Part shown: positions 51,419 to 60,719 of the stretch, piece by piece
Layout: each line of letters begins with the position of its first letter
How positions within the stretch are numbered: position 1 is the first letter of the stretch
Assembly: GCF_963667985.1 (NCBI RefSeq)
Contig: NZ_OY764081.1
Span: 1,523,599 to 1,587,598, forward strand
Direction: 5' to 3'
Source of the DNA: an uncultured Methanocorpusculum sp.
Lineage (GTDB): Archaea; Halobacteriota; Methanomicrobia; Methanomicrobiales; Methanocorpusculaceae
Length of the DNA stretch: 64,000 nt
Translations under genes and position numbers: made by a program
Notes under the pieces: model-generated
What the model was told of the DNA's origin: nothing
The model's input: the letters and a program-made list of their open reading frames with translations, nothing else
Databases searched by the model: none

Positions 51419-52483
51419 TCACGGCCCGGGAGACGGGGCATCGGGATTTTCTTTCTCTGCCGTCTCCGCTTTCTTTGCCATGGCTTCGTCCCGCATCCGC
51501 ATTTTTTCCAGCATCTTCTTTTTGGAGCGGTAGTAGTTCAGCGGATGGGAAACCGATTCGCAGAGCTTATCTTTATTAACGCAGACCCCATGCGTCAGCA
51601 TGGTGGCACAGGAAGGCGTGGTATATTCATTCGTCAGGATATGATCGACCTGATAATTCGTCATATCCGGATTATAATCCGGGCTTCGCGCAAAAATTCC
51701 CGCAACCTGCTCGGCGTTCATCCCGACGTTATGCAGAAACGCCGTCATGGAAAAACGGCCCGAATGCGTAAGATTCACGCCTGCCGCCGCCGCAGCGATC
51801 AATGCCTGGATACAGGGAGGATACGCCGACTCGTCGATCGCTCCGAACTCGACAAGTGTTCGCTCCTGCACGGCGGAGAGGATCCGATCACTCCACGGAA
51901 GATACTCTTTTGCGATCGACTCGGGGATGTCGAGCGGCAGACCGGAGGAGAGGATCGCCCGGATCCTTTCGGCGATCAAAACATCCATCTCGTCGGAAGA
52001 GACGGAGACAAACCCGTTTTCCACGTCCCGGTTGATCAGCCGCCACTTCGCATCACACACGCGGGAGGCGAGTTCCACATACCGGATGACGGGAAGAGAA
52101 CCGTCGCCGAGTTCGAGACCCAGTTCCTCGCAGACCCGTTTTTTCAAAAGTTCGTTCTCTTCGGCATGGAAATACGCATAGACGCGGGATGCTTCCATTT
52201 TGCAGAGCCGGTCCATTGTCCGTTTGTCTTTCGATGCGGAGGCGAGCACCCGTGCAAGAACATACGTTATGATATCGGAGACAACATCGTCTTCCGACTC
52301 GGGGTAGACGGTTTTTCCGTCAAGTGCCGTAATCACCCGTTCAGCAGCGCGGTCGAGATAGGAACAGCCGATCTTCGAGCCGGAAAGCCCGGCAACTTTG
52401 ATTCCGCGGGATGCAAGCAGCCCCTGTGCTTCAGGTAAAAAAGGATAATGAGCCAGGTCGCGCTTTTCAACGGACGTGCGCAT
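51419..52483 (-). CDS. priL: DNA primase large subunit
   Basis: 354-residue partner of PriS, needed for primer initiation in DNA replication. The four conserved cysteines of its iron-sulfur domain are in PPCIQALI, PSCATMLTHGVC and KLCESVSHPL. The Pro- and Lys-rich tail (KKAETAEKENPDAPSPGP) is variable. It stands six bases after the pcn stop on the same strand, which makes a replication operon. Confidence 0.93.
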   Translation of the reverse strand: MRTSVEKRDLAHYPFLPEAQGLLASRGIKVAGLSGSKIGCSYLDRAAERVITALDGKTVYPESEDDVVSDIITYVLARVLASASKDKRTMDRLCKMEASRVYAYFHAEENELLKKRVCEELGLELGDGSLPVIRYVELASRVCDAKWRLINRDVENGFVSVSSDEMDVLIAERIRAILSSGLPLDIPESIAKEYLPWSDRILSAVQERTLVEFGAIDESAYPPCIQALIAAAAAGVNLTHSGRFSMTAFLHNVGMNAEQVAGIFARSPDYNPDMTNYQVDHILTNEYTTPSCATMLTHGVCVNKDKLCESVSHPLNYYRSKKKMLEKMRMRDEAMAKKAETAEKENPDAPSPGP

Positions 52484-52488
52484 AACGG

Positions 52489-53232
52489 TTAATCTGCCTC
52501 GATCCTCGGAGCAAGAAGGTAGCCCACACTTCCCTTGCCGCCTGCATAGACGAAGGAGAACTGGACCGGGTGATCGGTGCCAAGGCGGATCTGGACCTTG
52601 TCGGCACGGCCGATCGATTTGCCCATGTCTTTGAGATAGTCAAGAGAGAAAAGGGATCTTGCATCCGCACAGGTGAGATAATGCACATCATCGCCGGTAA
52701 GTTCGCGTTTGATCCGGTCGGAATCACCGTCGGCATTCATGGTAAAAACGCAGGTGTCCGCAGACACGGCAAGGGAGATCTTATCGGAAACCATTGAGGA
52801 AGCCTTGATGGCATCATTGAACATTACGCCGGGCACTTCAAAGGTTGCGGGCAGATTCAGGTTCGGCGCGTTCGGGTCTTTTCTGATGGTCTTTGTATCA
52901 AGCAGGGTTATCGAATATTCATACCCGCCGAAACTGATTTTGAGTTTTTTGCCGGAGTCGTCAAGTTCGAGAGAGACGATATCCGTTTTGCCGATCATGG
53001 ACATCATCGATCTGATCTTTTCGATGTCGAGACCAATTTCACAGGGTTCTGCCGCGAATGTGAGAAACGCCGATGCAGAGAGTTCCAGGGAAACCATTGC
53101 CACGTTGGAGGTATCCACCGTGATGGTTCTGATCCCCTTCTCGTCAACGTGAAGACGGCATTCGTTTACCAGTGCTGAAACCGCATCGATGGTCTCACGG
53201 AAAATATCTGCTTCAATGGTTGCTTTTAACAT
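52489..53232 (-). CDS. pcn: DNA sliding clamp PCNA
   Basis: 247-residue homotrimeric clamp that tethers polymerase and repair enzymes. The start is ATG 53232 (MLKATIEADIF); the frame opens earlier at 53259 without support. HVDEKGIRTITVDTSNVAMV, LDIEKIRSMMSMIG and YLLAPRIEAD at the end are typical, the last including the C-terminal strand that precedes the partner-binding loop. Followed by priL. Confidence 0.96.
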   Translation of the reverse strand: MLKATIEADIFRETIDAVSALVNECRLHVDEKGIRTITVDTSNVAMVSLELSASAFLTFAAEPCEIGLDIEKIRSMMSMIGKTDIVSLELDDSGKKLKISFGGYEYSITLLDTKTIRKDPNAPNLNLPATFEVPGVMFNDAIKASSMVSDKISLAVSADTCVFTMNADGDSDRIKRELTGDDVHYLTCADARSLFSLDYLKDMGKSIGRADKVQIRLGTDHPVQFSFVYAGGKGSVGYLLAPRIEAD

Positions 53233-53337
53233 CAATATAACCCCTTGACACACTCTCATATATTAGCGTGACAAACTTTAATAGTATAATTATATCCGCG
53301 CTCATATAAGATATACGTTAAGTTGGGTGAAAAAACA

Positions 53338-53949
53338 ATGGGATCACAATGGACAAAAGATAATGTATATAGAAAAGCTATGCGGGACGGGTATAGGGCC
53401 CGCTCGGCATACAAACTCATCGATATCAATGAACGATTCAATGTAATCCGGAAAACGGATAACGTGGTGGATCTCGGGGCGGCCCCCGGGAGCTGGCTTC
53501 AGGTTCTCAAAACGATGACCGAAGGCCAGCTCTGCGGTGTTGATCTGAACCCGATCATTCCTCTTGAAAACGTCATCACGATCACCGGCGATTTTACCGA
53601 CCCGGTGATTCAGGCAAAAGTCCGGGAGGCCATGCCGCTTGTGAACGTCGTGGTATGCGACGCGGCCCCCCACCTCTCCGGAGCGAAAGCCTATGATCAG
53701 GCACGGGTCATGGGTCTCAATGAAGAAGCACTGAACTTTGCAAGCGGCCTTTTAAAACAGGGCAGCAATCTGGTCATGAAATCCTTTCAGGGAGCCGATT
53801 TCAACGAACTTCTCGACCTTGTCAAGGAAAAGTTCTACTCGGTCAGGGTTATCAGATCAACGGCCACCCGTCGGGGAAGTACCGAATGCTATATCATTGC
53901 AAAGAACTTCATAGGAGATGCCGATGACGACAGAAAAAAACGCGAGTGA
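53338..53949 (+). CDS. rlmE: 23S rRNA 2'-O-ribose methyltransferase RlmE
   Basis: 203-residue FtsJ/RrmJ-family enzyme methylating a uridine 2'-OH in the peptidyl-transferase region of 23S rRNA. The start ATG 53338 is preceded by GGGTG; a TTG at 53323 is less likely. RARSAYKLIDIN carries the first catalytic Lys, VVDLGAAPGSWLQVL is the SAM site, CDAAPHLSG gives the catalytic Asp, and MKSFQG and STECYIIAKNF the second Lys and Glu. It overlaps moaA by 26 bases. Confidence 0.95.
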   Translation: MGSQWTKDNVYRKAMRDGYRARSAYKLIDINERFNVIRKTDNVVDLGAAPGSWLQVLKTMTEGQLCGVDLNPIIPLENVITITGDFTDPVIQAKVREAMPLVNVVVCDAAPHLSGAKAYDQARVMGLNEEALNFASGLLKQGSNLVMKSFQGADFNELLDLVKEKFYSVRVIRSTATRRGSTECYIIAKNFIGDADDDRKKRE

Positions 53950-54883
53950 TATTCTCACCGACACCTATAACCGAACAATCTCGAACGTCAGAATAGCCGT
54001 TACGAGTGCCTGCGACCTCCGATGCATTTACTGCCACTGGGAAGGCGAGGGAGAAAACGGCTGCACGCGGGATGACCGTGCCTCCCAGATGACGGCTGCG
54101 GAGATCTCGGAACTGATCGGCGTTTTCGCCGAGCTTGGCATCACAACAATAAAAATCACCGGCGGAGAACCTCTTCTCCGGCCCGATCTTCTGGATATCA
54201 TCCGGTCCATTCCCCCCCACATCGAGTCGTCTCTCACGACAAACGGCACGCATCTCGCAAAATATGCAAAAGACCTCAAAGAGGCGGGTCTTTCACGGGT
54301 GAATGTAAGTCTGGATACAATGAACCGGGACACGTACATAAAAATCACCGGAAAGGACAGACTGAAAGATGTTCTTGACGGGATCAATGCGGCCCTTGCC
54401 GTAGGTCTGACCCCGGTCAAACTGAACATGGTCATCCTGAAAGGGATGAACGATCACGAGATCGACGATTTTCTTGCCTTTGTGCGGTCACAGGGAGACA
54501 ATCTCATTCTGCAGATCATCGAACTGATGGATTTGAACGGCTGGACGGACGACATGGACCCGGCAGTCCACGGAAACCCGGAAATGGTTGCGGGTCTTGA
54601 GGAGAAGTTTGCGAAAAACTCCACGCAGGTAACGACCAGGCATATGCACCACCGGAGAAAGTATCTGGTCGACGGCGCTTTGGTAGAGGTCGTTCGACCC
54701 ATGCACAACCCGGAGTTTTGTGCAAACTGTAACCGGCTTCGCGTAACTTCCGACGGCCTTCTAAAACCCTGCCTGCTTCGAACCGGAAACGAAGTATCGA
54801 TCCGGGGGCTGCACGGGAACGAGCTGAAATCCGCCATTGCGGCCGCAGTTAAGAACCGGAGCCCGTATTTTTTCGCGGAATAA
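53924..54883 (+). CDS. moaA: GTP 3',8-cyclase MoaA
   Basis: 319-residue radical SAM enzyme that begins molybdopterin (tungstopterin) cofactor synthesis, needed here for formylmethanofuran dehydrogenase. The start ATG 53924 has GGAG six bases before it; an ATG at 53918 is closer to that site. The first cluster is CDLRCIYC, the second C-terminal cluster is CANCNRLRVTSDGLLKPC, and KITGGEPLLR binds SAM. The C-terminus lacks the twin Gly of bacterial MoaA, ending in FFAE, which is common in archaea. It overlaps rlmE. Confidence 0.93.
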   Translation: MTTEKNASDILTDTYNRTISNVRIAVTSACDLRCIYCHWEGEGENGCTRDDRASQMTAAEISELIGVFAELGITTIKITGGEPLLRPDLLDIIRSIPPHIESSLTTNGTHLAKYAKDLKEAGLSRVNVSLDTMNRDTYIKITGKDRLKDVLDGINAALAVGLTPVKLNMVILKGMNDHEIDDFLAFVRSQGDNLILQIIELMDLNGWTDDMDPAVHGNPEMVAGLEEKFAKNSTQVTTRHMHHRRKYLVDGALVEVVRPMHNPEFCANCNRLRVTSDGLLKPCLLRTGNEVSIRGLHGNELKSAIAAAVKNRSPYFFAE

Positions 54884-54940
54884 CCGGGGATCACAGAGAA
54901 TTAATTAGAGAATACCTCCAACACTTAAGCAGAATTTCAT

Positions 54941-56632
54941 ATGACAGAACCTACCGGCAACATCGGAGACTACGAGGAGAACTACAAGACCTTCTCCATC
55001 GATGTCCCGAAACATTACAACTTTGCGTTCGACGTCATTGACGCCTGGGCAAAACGCGACCGCAACCACCTTGCGATGATATGGACGAACCAGGACGGTG
55101 AGGAAAAAAAGTTCACCTTCTGGGACATGATGGTCCACTCAAACGAGGCGGCAAATATCCTGATGAAGTTCGGTATCCAGAAGGGTGACCGTGTTCTTCT
55201 GATGCTCCCGCGGGTCCCCGAGTGGTGGATCCTGGTTCTCGGCATCATGAAGCTCGGTGCTGTCTACAGCCCGTCCCCCCACATGCTTACCGTCAAGGAT
55301 ATCGCCTACCGTATCAAGGTCGGCGGCTTTAAGATGGTCATCACCGACAGCGAAAATATGGCTAAAGTGGATGAGGTAGCGACCCAGTGCCCCCACCTTC
55401 AGCTCCGCATGATCGTTGACGACAAACCGGGAGAAAAGGTCCCGATCCCCTGGATCGGCTACCAGAACGAACTCAAATATCCGGCACCCGTCTCGACGAA
55501 ACTCGTCAGCACAACCGGGCGCAAAGTTCTTGCAACCGACCCGATGCTGATCTACTTCACGTCAGGAACCACGAAAGACCCGAAGATGGTGCTGCACGAT
55601 AATGCGCACCCGCTCGGGCAGACGGTGACGGCGAAGTTCTGGCACGACTTGACGGAACATGATGTCCACTTCACGGTCTCGGATACCGGCTGGGCAAAAT
55701 GCGGCTGGGGTAAGATCTACGGCCAATGGATCTGCGGAGCCTGTATTTTCGTGTACGACTACCGTACGAAGTTCCACGCGACCGAGCTTCTCCCGCTCAT
55801 CGAAAAATACGGCATCACGTCGTTTTGTGCGCCACCGACGATCTACCGTATGCTGATCATCGCGGATCTCAAAAAGTTCTCCTTCTCGGAACTGAGAACC
55901 TGCACGAGTGCGGGCGAGCCGCTGAACCCGGAGGTCATCCGGATCTGGCGCGAAGGAACCGGTCTTACGATCCGCGAAGGATACGGACAGACCGAGACCT
56001 GCTGCTGTATTGCAACGCTGCCTGGAATGGAAGTCAAGCAGGGTTCGATGGGCAAACCGGTCCCGGGATGGCATATCCAGCTCCATGACGACGACGGAAA
56101 CGAAGTCGTGAAAGGAGACATCGGCAAGATCGCGGTATCGCTCAATCCAAGACCCGTCGGATTAGTCAGGGAGTATCTGAATAATCCGGAAGAGAACGCC
56201 GCGATGTTTCTGAACGGCTGGTATTACACCGGAGACAAAGCACGCATCGACGATGACGGCTATTACTGGTTCGTCGGCAGAAACGATGATGTGATCAAGA
56301 GTTCGGGATACCGTATCTCTCCGTTCGAGGTGGAGTCCACTCTCCTTGAGCACCCGGCAGTCAAAGAGAGTGCCGTGGTCGGTTCGCCGGATGAGATCCG
56401 CGGCATGGTCATCAAAGCATTCATCGTGCTACACGAAGGATACGCGCCTACGGAAAAACTCGCAAGAGAGATCCAGGAGTATGTGAAGCGGACGACCGCA
56501 CCGTACAAATACCCAAGACTCATCGAGTTCCTGCCGGAGCTGCCGAAGTCGTTTTCCGGAAAGATCAGACGCGGAGAACTGCGTGACCGCGAGATGAAGC
56601 GTTTCGAGACCGAAGGAAACGGCGACCAGTAA
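54941..56632 (+). CDS. AMP-forming acyl-CoA synthetase (medium-chain type)
   Basis: 563-residue ANL-superfamily enzyme activating an acid with ATP and CoA. P-loop YFTSGTTKDPKMVLHDNAHP, the aromatic motif GYGQTETCC, YYTGDKARIDDDGYYW and RNDDVIKSSGYRISPFEVES, and the Lys for adenylation in PKSFSGKIRRGEL. It resembles acyl-CoA synthetases of the MACS type more than the three paralogs at 31.6-36.9 kb. Used for acetate or branched acids; substrate unproven. Followed by tRNA-Leu. Confidence 0.9.
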   Translation: MTEPTGNIGDYEENYKTFSIDVPKHYNFAFDVIDAWAKRDRNHLAMIWTNQDGEEKKFTFWDMMVHSNEAANILMKFGIQKGDRVLLMLPRVPEWWILVLGIMKLGAVYSPSPHMLTVKDIAYRIKVGGFKMVITDSENMAKVDEVATQCPHLQLRMIVDDKPGEKVPIPWIGYQNELKYPAPVSTKLVSTTGRKVLATDPMLIYFTSGTTKDPKMVLHDNAHPLGQTVTAKFWHDLTEHDVHFTVSDTGWAKCGWGKIYGQWICGACIFVYDYRTKFHATELLPLIEKYGITSFCAPPTIYRMLIIADLKKFSFSELRTCTSAGEPLNPEVIRIWREGTGLTIREGYGQTETCCCIATLPGMEVKQGSMGKPVPGWHIQLHDDDGNEVVKGDIGKIAVSLNPRPVGLVREYLNNPEENAAMFLNGWYYTGDKARIDDDGYYWFVGRNDDVIKSSGYRISPFEVESTLLEHPAVKESAVVGSPDEIRGMVIKAFIVLHEGYAPTEKLAREIQEYVKRTTAPYKYPRLIEFLPELPKSFSGKIRRGELRDREMKRFETEGNGDQ

Positions 56633-56808
56633 GATACAATCGGGCATGGTCAACAGCGCGTGAACCGGCGGAACCACACATATTTTTCTCCGCAGGCGAG
56701 CCGGTTTGCCGCGAATAAAACCGCATGTATATTTAGCAGGACATCAAATATCTAAAAGCACGTTTGTGCAGTGATTCCTTTGTTCATGCAGAGGGGTCGA
56801 GCATATCT

Positions 56809-56892
56809 GCGAAGGTAGCCAAGCCAGGTTAAAGGCGCCAGCTTCAGGGGCTGGTCTCGTAGGAGTTCTGGGGTTCGAATCCCTTCCTTCGC
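56809..56892 (+). tRNA. tRNA-Leu (anticodon CAG)
   Basis: Acceptor GCGAAGG, D arm with AGCCAAGCCAGGTTAAAGGC, anticodon arm CCAGC-TTCAGGG-GCTGG with CAG after U33, a long variable arm (TCTCGTAGGAGTTC), T arm TGGGG-TTCGAAT-CCCTT, acceptor 3' CCTTCGC, A73 at 56893. A T-rich terminator follows at about 56898-56930. Confidence 0.94.
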
Positions 56893-56893
56893 A

Positions 56894-57393
56894 CTTGTTT
56901 TGTAACTTTTTTTGAGGGTTTTTAATGCGGGTTGTATTCTATCTATTTTTTTGGATAGGAGTGCGGGGAAAATCTCTGAAAAAAGACAAACCCCTTCCCC
57001 CTGAAAATAGGAAAGGGGCGGCATGGTCAAAATAGAGACCGAAGATTTCAAACTGTATTTTCGATCTGAACGGAAACGTAACAAAACCGCTGCAGATCGA
57101 TCGGGCAGGAGAAACGGTTCCACAACTCCTGTCCTCACTATCCTGATTCGATCTTAGGCCATATAAACCCCGAACCGCGCGGTGCGATAATGCCCCGGGT
57201 TTTGGCGAGGGAGGGGTGGTCGGTGAGTGAGGATGGAGGTCAGGGAAGTAAAAAAATCAAGTGAGGGTGATAGATTATGCGTGGAAACATGCTGAGGAAA
57301 AACCGTTCGCAAATCATAGATTTGCTCTCCGACTCGCTTCGCTCGCTTGCGTGCGGGTTTTTCTAATCTTCCCTCTCTTTTTTTCTGATTCGA
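56894..57393. other. Gene-free stretch before the restriction island
   Basis: No supported gene. After the tRNA-Leu terminator it holds a CCCCTTCC...GGAAAGGGG hairpin near 56990-57017 and the small hairpin GCAAATC-ATA-GATTTGC (57309-57325). The latter also occurs with slight changes at about 12909-12925 and at about 14070-14093. Next comes a CTCGCTTCGCTCGC run and GTGCGGGTTTTT close to the island boundary. Confidence 0.4.
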
Positions 57394-57441
57394 GGTGCGG
57401 GGCCGCGACTCCGGCGCGGAGCGGCCCGCGGTGGAGATATC
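57394..57441. repeat. Left 48-bp inverted repeat of the restriction island
   Basis: Matches the reverse complement of 62619-62666 at 46 of 48 positions. GC-rich, with GGTGCGGGGCCGCGACT at the outer side and GCGGTGGAGATATC inside. It is separated from the right copy by 5.2 kb that contain only the type ISP gene. Confidence 0.88.
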
Positions 57442-57632
57442 TTATTTGCAGAGGCGCTAATCTGTTTCCAAGTAGTTTATCTGAGCAACCCACGGGAAGA
57501 TATCCTAATCTCACGGATGCGTGAATAATTCTGGCAGGTACCGGTACTAACCGCAGATTTGCGTGATAACAACGGCGGAGAAGAGGAATATTTTTCCGTG
57601 AACGATTGGTTCAATTCTTATAAATAGAGTTG

Positions 57633-60068
57633 ATGACCAATAAAACACTTAAGGACCTCTTCATTATCATGAATTTTCAGACCGTTTTAGCCAAGCATCG
57701 TGAACTGTCGTTTTCTGAACATGACAAAGGCAATCGTTTTGAACGGTTGATGCAGGGATTTTTAAAAACAGATCCGATTTATGCCAGTCAATTTCAAACT
57801 GTCTGGATGTGGGATGAATTCCCCTATAAATCTCAGTTTGGCGGGCATGATGTTGGGATCGATCTGGTTGGATTAACGTATGATAATGAATACTGGGCAA
57901 TTCAGTGCAAGTGTTATCAGGCAGATACTTCTATTGACAAAGGTAGTGTAGATTCTTTTTTATCAACTTCCAGCCGGGATTTTGTTGACGATAAGCAGGA
58001 GCGTGTTCGTTTTACCTGCCGTCTCTATATTTCCACGACAAACAAATGGGGTGCAAATGCCGAAGAAGCTCTTAAAAACCAGAATCCCCCGGTTATTCGC
58101 CTAAGTCTGTTTGATTTAGAGAGTTCGCCGGTCGACTGGGATAAATTGAATGCGGGTGTGTTCGGTTCAAAGGCCCGAAGTGGAAAGAAAAGAATTCTCT
58201 CTCACCAGAAAGAGGCTTTAGAGGCTGTTCATACATATTTCGGGACAGAAGACCGCGGCAAACTGATTATGGCCTGCGGTACTGGAAAAACCTATACCGC
58301 ACTAAAAATTGCGGATCATGAAACCGAAGGAAAGGGTTTGATTCTGGTATTGGTTCCTTCGATTGCTTTGATGGGGCAGACCTTGAAGGAGTGGTATTCG
58401 GATGCGGAAAAACCTATCAATGCGGTCTGCATCTGTTCTGATCCGTCTGTTTCCCGGAAAAAGAAAGAGGATGATAATGTTGACACATCCAGCGTTGTAG
58501 ATCTGGCGATGCCTGCAAGTACGGATGTGAAAAATATTTTACGACAGTTTGAGCATATCCGGCGGAATCGAAACGAGGGTATGACGGTCGTCTTTTCAAC
58601 GTATCAGAGTATTGATGTCATTTCCCAGGCACAGAAGCGTTTGGAGATTATTTTTGATCTGATCATTTGTGATGAAGCACACAGAACAACCGGTGTTACT
58701 TTGGCAGGGTCAGATGAATCAGCGTTTGTGAAGGTGCATGATAACGCGTTTATTCCTGCTAAAAAGCGGTTATATATGACTGCCACCCCGCGATTATTTA
58801 GTGAGAGCAGTAAAGCGAAGGCCGATCTGAATGACGCGGTATTGTGTTCGATGGATGTTGAGAAGCTCTATGGCAAAGAGATTTTCCGGTTAGGGTTTGG
58901 TCAGGCGGTCGATGAGGGGCTTCTTACGGATTATAAGGTCCTGGTTCTGACTTTAAGTGATAAGGATATTTCTCCATCTGTTCAGCGCATGGTGGCTGAT
59001 GTGGACAATACGATTTTATCGGATGATGCTTCCAAACTGATCGGCTGCGTGAATGCTCTTTCGAAACAGATCATCGGAGATGAGGGTATTATTCATGAGA
59101 CGGATCCGATGCCGATGAAGAAGGCGGTGGCCTTTTGTCAGAAGATTTCCGTGAGCCGGGAAGTTACGAATTATTTCAATGAAGTTCCTGAAAAGTATAT
59201 TGCCGATCTGCCGGAGGAGAGAAGGGGGGAAATATCTCAGGTACAATCAAAGCATATTGATGGTTCGATGAGGGCGACGCAGCGTGATGAATTGCTCCAC
59301 TGGTTGAAGGAGGATAGTGACGAGTGCAGGATTTTAACAAATGTCCGCTGTTTATCCGAGGGGGTGGATGTTCCGTCTTTGGATGCGGTGATGTTTTTAT
59401 CGGCACGAAATTCCCAGATCGATGTGGTTCAGTCGGTCGGCCGTGTGATGCGGAGGGCCGCGGGGAAGAAATATGGGTATATTATCATCCCGGTGGTTAT
59501 CCCCAGTGAGATCTCACCCGAGAAGGCTTTGGATGATAATGAACGGTTCAAGGTTGTCTGGACCGTGCTGAATGCACTTCGTGCTCATGATGACCGGTTT
59601 AATGCGACGATCCATAAGATCGATCTGAATAAGAAGCGGCCGACGAAGATTCTGATCGGCGGCGTCCAGCATTGGGATGGAGATGAGGAGGAGGGAGAGA
59701 GGAGAGGAGTATCAGCAAAAACGATCCAGACGAGACTTCAACTGCAGTTTGAGGAGTTGAAGGATACTATCTATGCCCGGATGGTTGTGAAGGTTGGGGA
59801 GCGTCAGTATTGGGAGTTATGGGCAAAGAAGGTGGCGGATATTGCAGAGAAGCAGATCGGGCGGATCAAGAGTCTTGTTAATAATACTGATGTTATGGAG
59901 GTGTTTTCCGGGTTTGTTTCGAGTCTGCAGGAGAATATTAATCCGACGATCGATGACGATCAGGCGATCGAGATGCTTTCCCAGCATATGATCACGAAAC
60001 CGGTGTTTGAGGCTCTGTTTGAGAATTATTCGTTTGCCGAGCATAATCCGGTTTCAAAGTCGATGTAG
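57633..60068 (+). pseudogene. Type ISP restriction enzyme, nuclease-helicase part
   Basis: N-terminal part of a single-chain restriction-modification enzyme of the LlaGI/LlaBIII kind, which translocates on DNA and cuts after head-on meeting. Start at ATG 57633 or ATG 57669 (MNFQTVLAKHREL). An Mrr-like nuclease domain has GIDLVGLTYDNEYWAIQCKC (Asp and QxK). The helicase has Walker A MACGTGKTYTALKI, DEAH in IICDEAHRTTG, MTATPRLF and the arginine motif SVGRVMRR. The frame ends at TAG 60066-60068, just after NPVSKSM. The intact relatives continue with Gln here, so a CAG to TAG change is the likely cause. The next frame is in phase. Confidence 0.88.
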
Positions 60069-60071
60069 AAG

Positions 60072-60719
60072 ATGATCGGTATTCTTGAGGAGAATGCGTT
60101 TGAGAAGGATACGGAGTCTCTGTCAAAATTCTATGATTCGGTGAAGGAGACGGCAAAGGGTCTTGATAATGCCGAGGCGAAGCAGGCCGTTATCGTTAAG
60201 CTGTATGATAATTTCTTCAAGATGGCGTTTCCCCGAATGGTCGAGCAGCTGGGAATCGTTTACACGCCGATCGAGGTTGTGGATTTCATTATCCATTCGG
60301 TTGATGATGTTTTGAAAAAAGAGTTCGGACGTTCTTTGACAGACGAGAATGTGAATATTTTAGATCCGTTTACGGGTACCGGTACGTTTGTGACACGGCT
60401 TTTGGAGAGTGGGTTGATCAGCGAAAAGGATCTGCCGAGAAAGTATTCGAAGGAGATTTTTGCAAACGAGATCGTGCTTTTAGCATATTACATCGCTGCG
60501 GTCAATATCGAGAATGCGTATCACAGCCGGATGCCGGAGAATACAAAGTACCAGCCGTTTAACGGTATCTGCCTGACGGACACGTTCCAGCTGAATGAGT
60601 TTACAGCCGGTGAACATTTAGCAGAAGAGTTTTTCCCGAAGAACAATGATCGGGTGAATATCCAGAAGAAGACGCCGATCACCGTTATAATGAGCAATCC
60701 TCCGTATTCTGCGTGGTAA
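60072..60719 (+). pseudogene. Type ISP restriction enzyme, methyltransferase N-part
   Basis: Continues the same reading frame directly after the TAG. It starts with the coupler helix (ENAFEKDTESLSKFYDSVKE) and the N6-adenine methyltransferase: motif I DPFTGTGTFVTRLL and motif IV NPPYSAW. It is stopped by TAA right after NPPYSAW (60717-60719), where relatives read a Gln, again a single C to T difference. Read past the stop, the frame stays open with KAANNNAQNQNYPELDKRI until about 61113. An isolated product would lack the rest of the methyltransferase. Confidence 0.85.

Noticed and set aside
57261-57524. 87-codon frame over the left 48-bp repeat
   Set aside because: Composition follows the GC-rich repeat; no conserved-looking features and it crosses the island boundary.
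60066-60068. Pyrrolysine at the TAG of the restriction gene
   Set aside because: A second stop (TAA) and a frameshift follow in the same gene, so plain decay is the simpler reading; no pyl genes are seen here.
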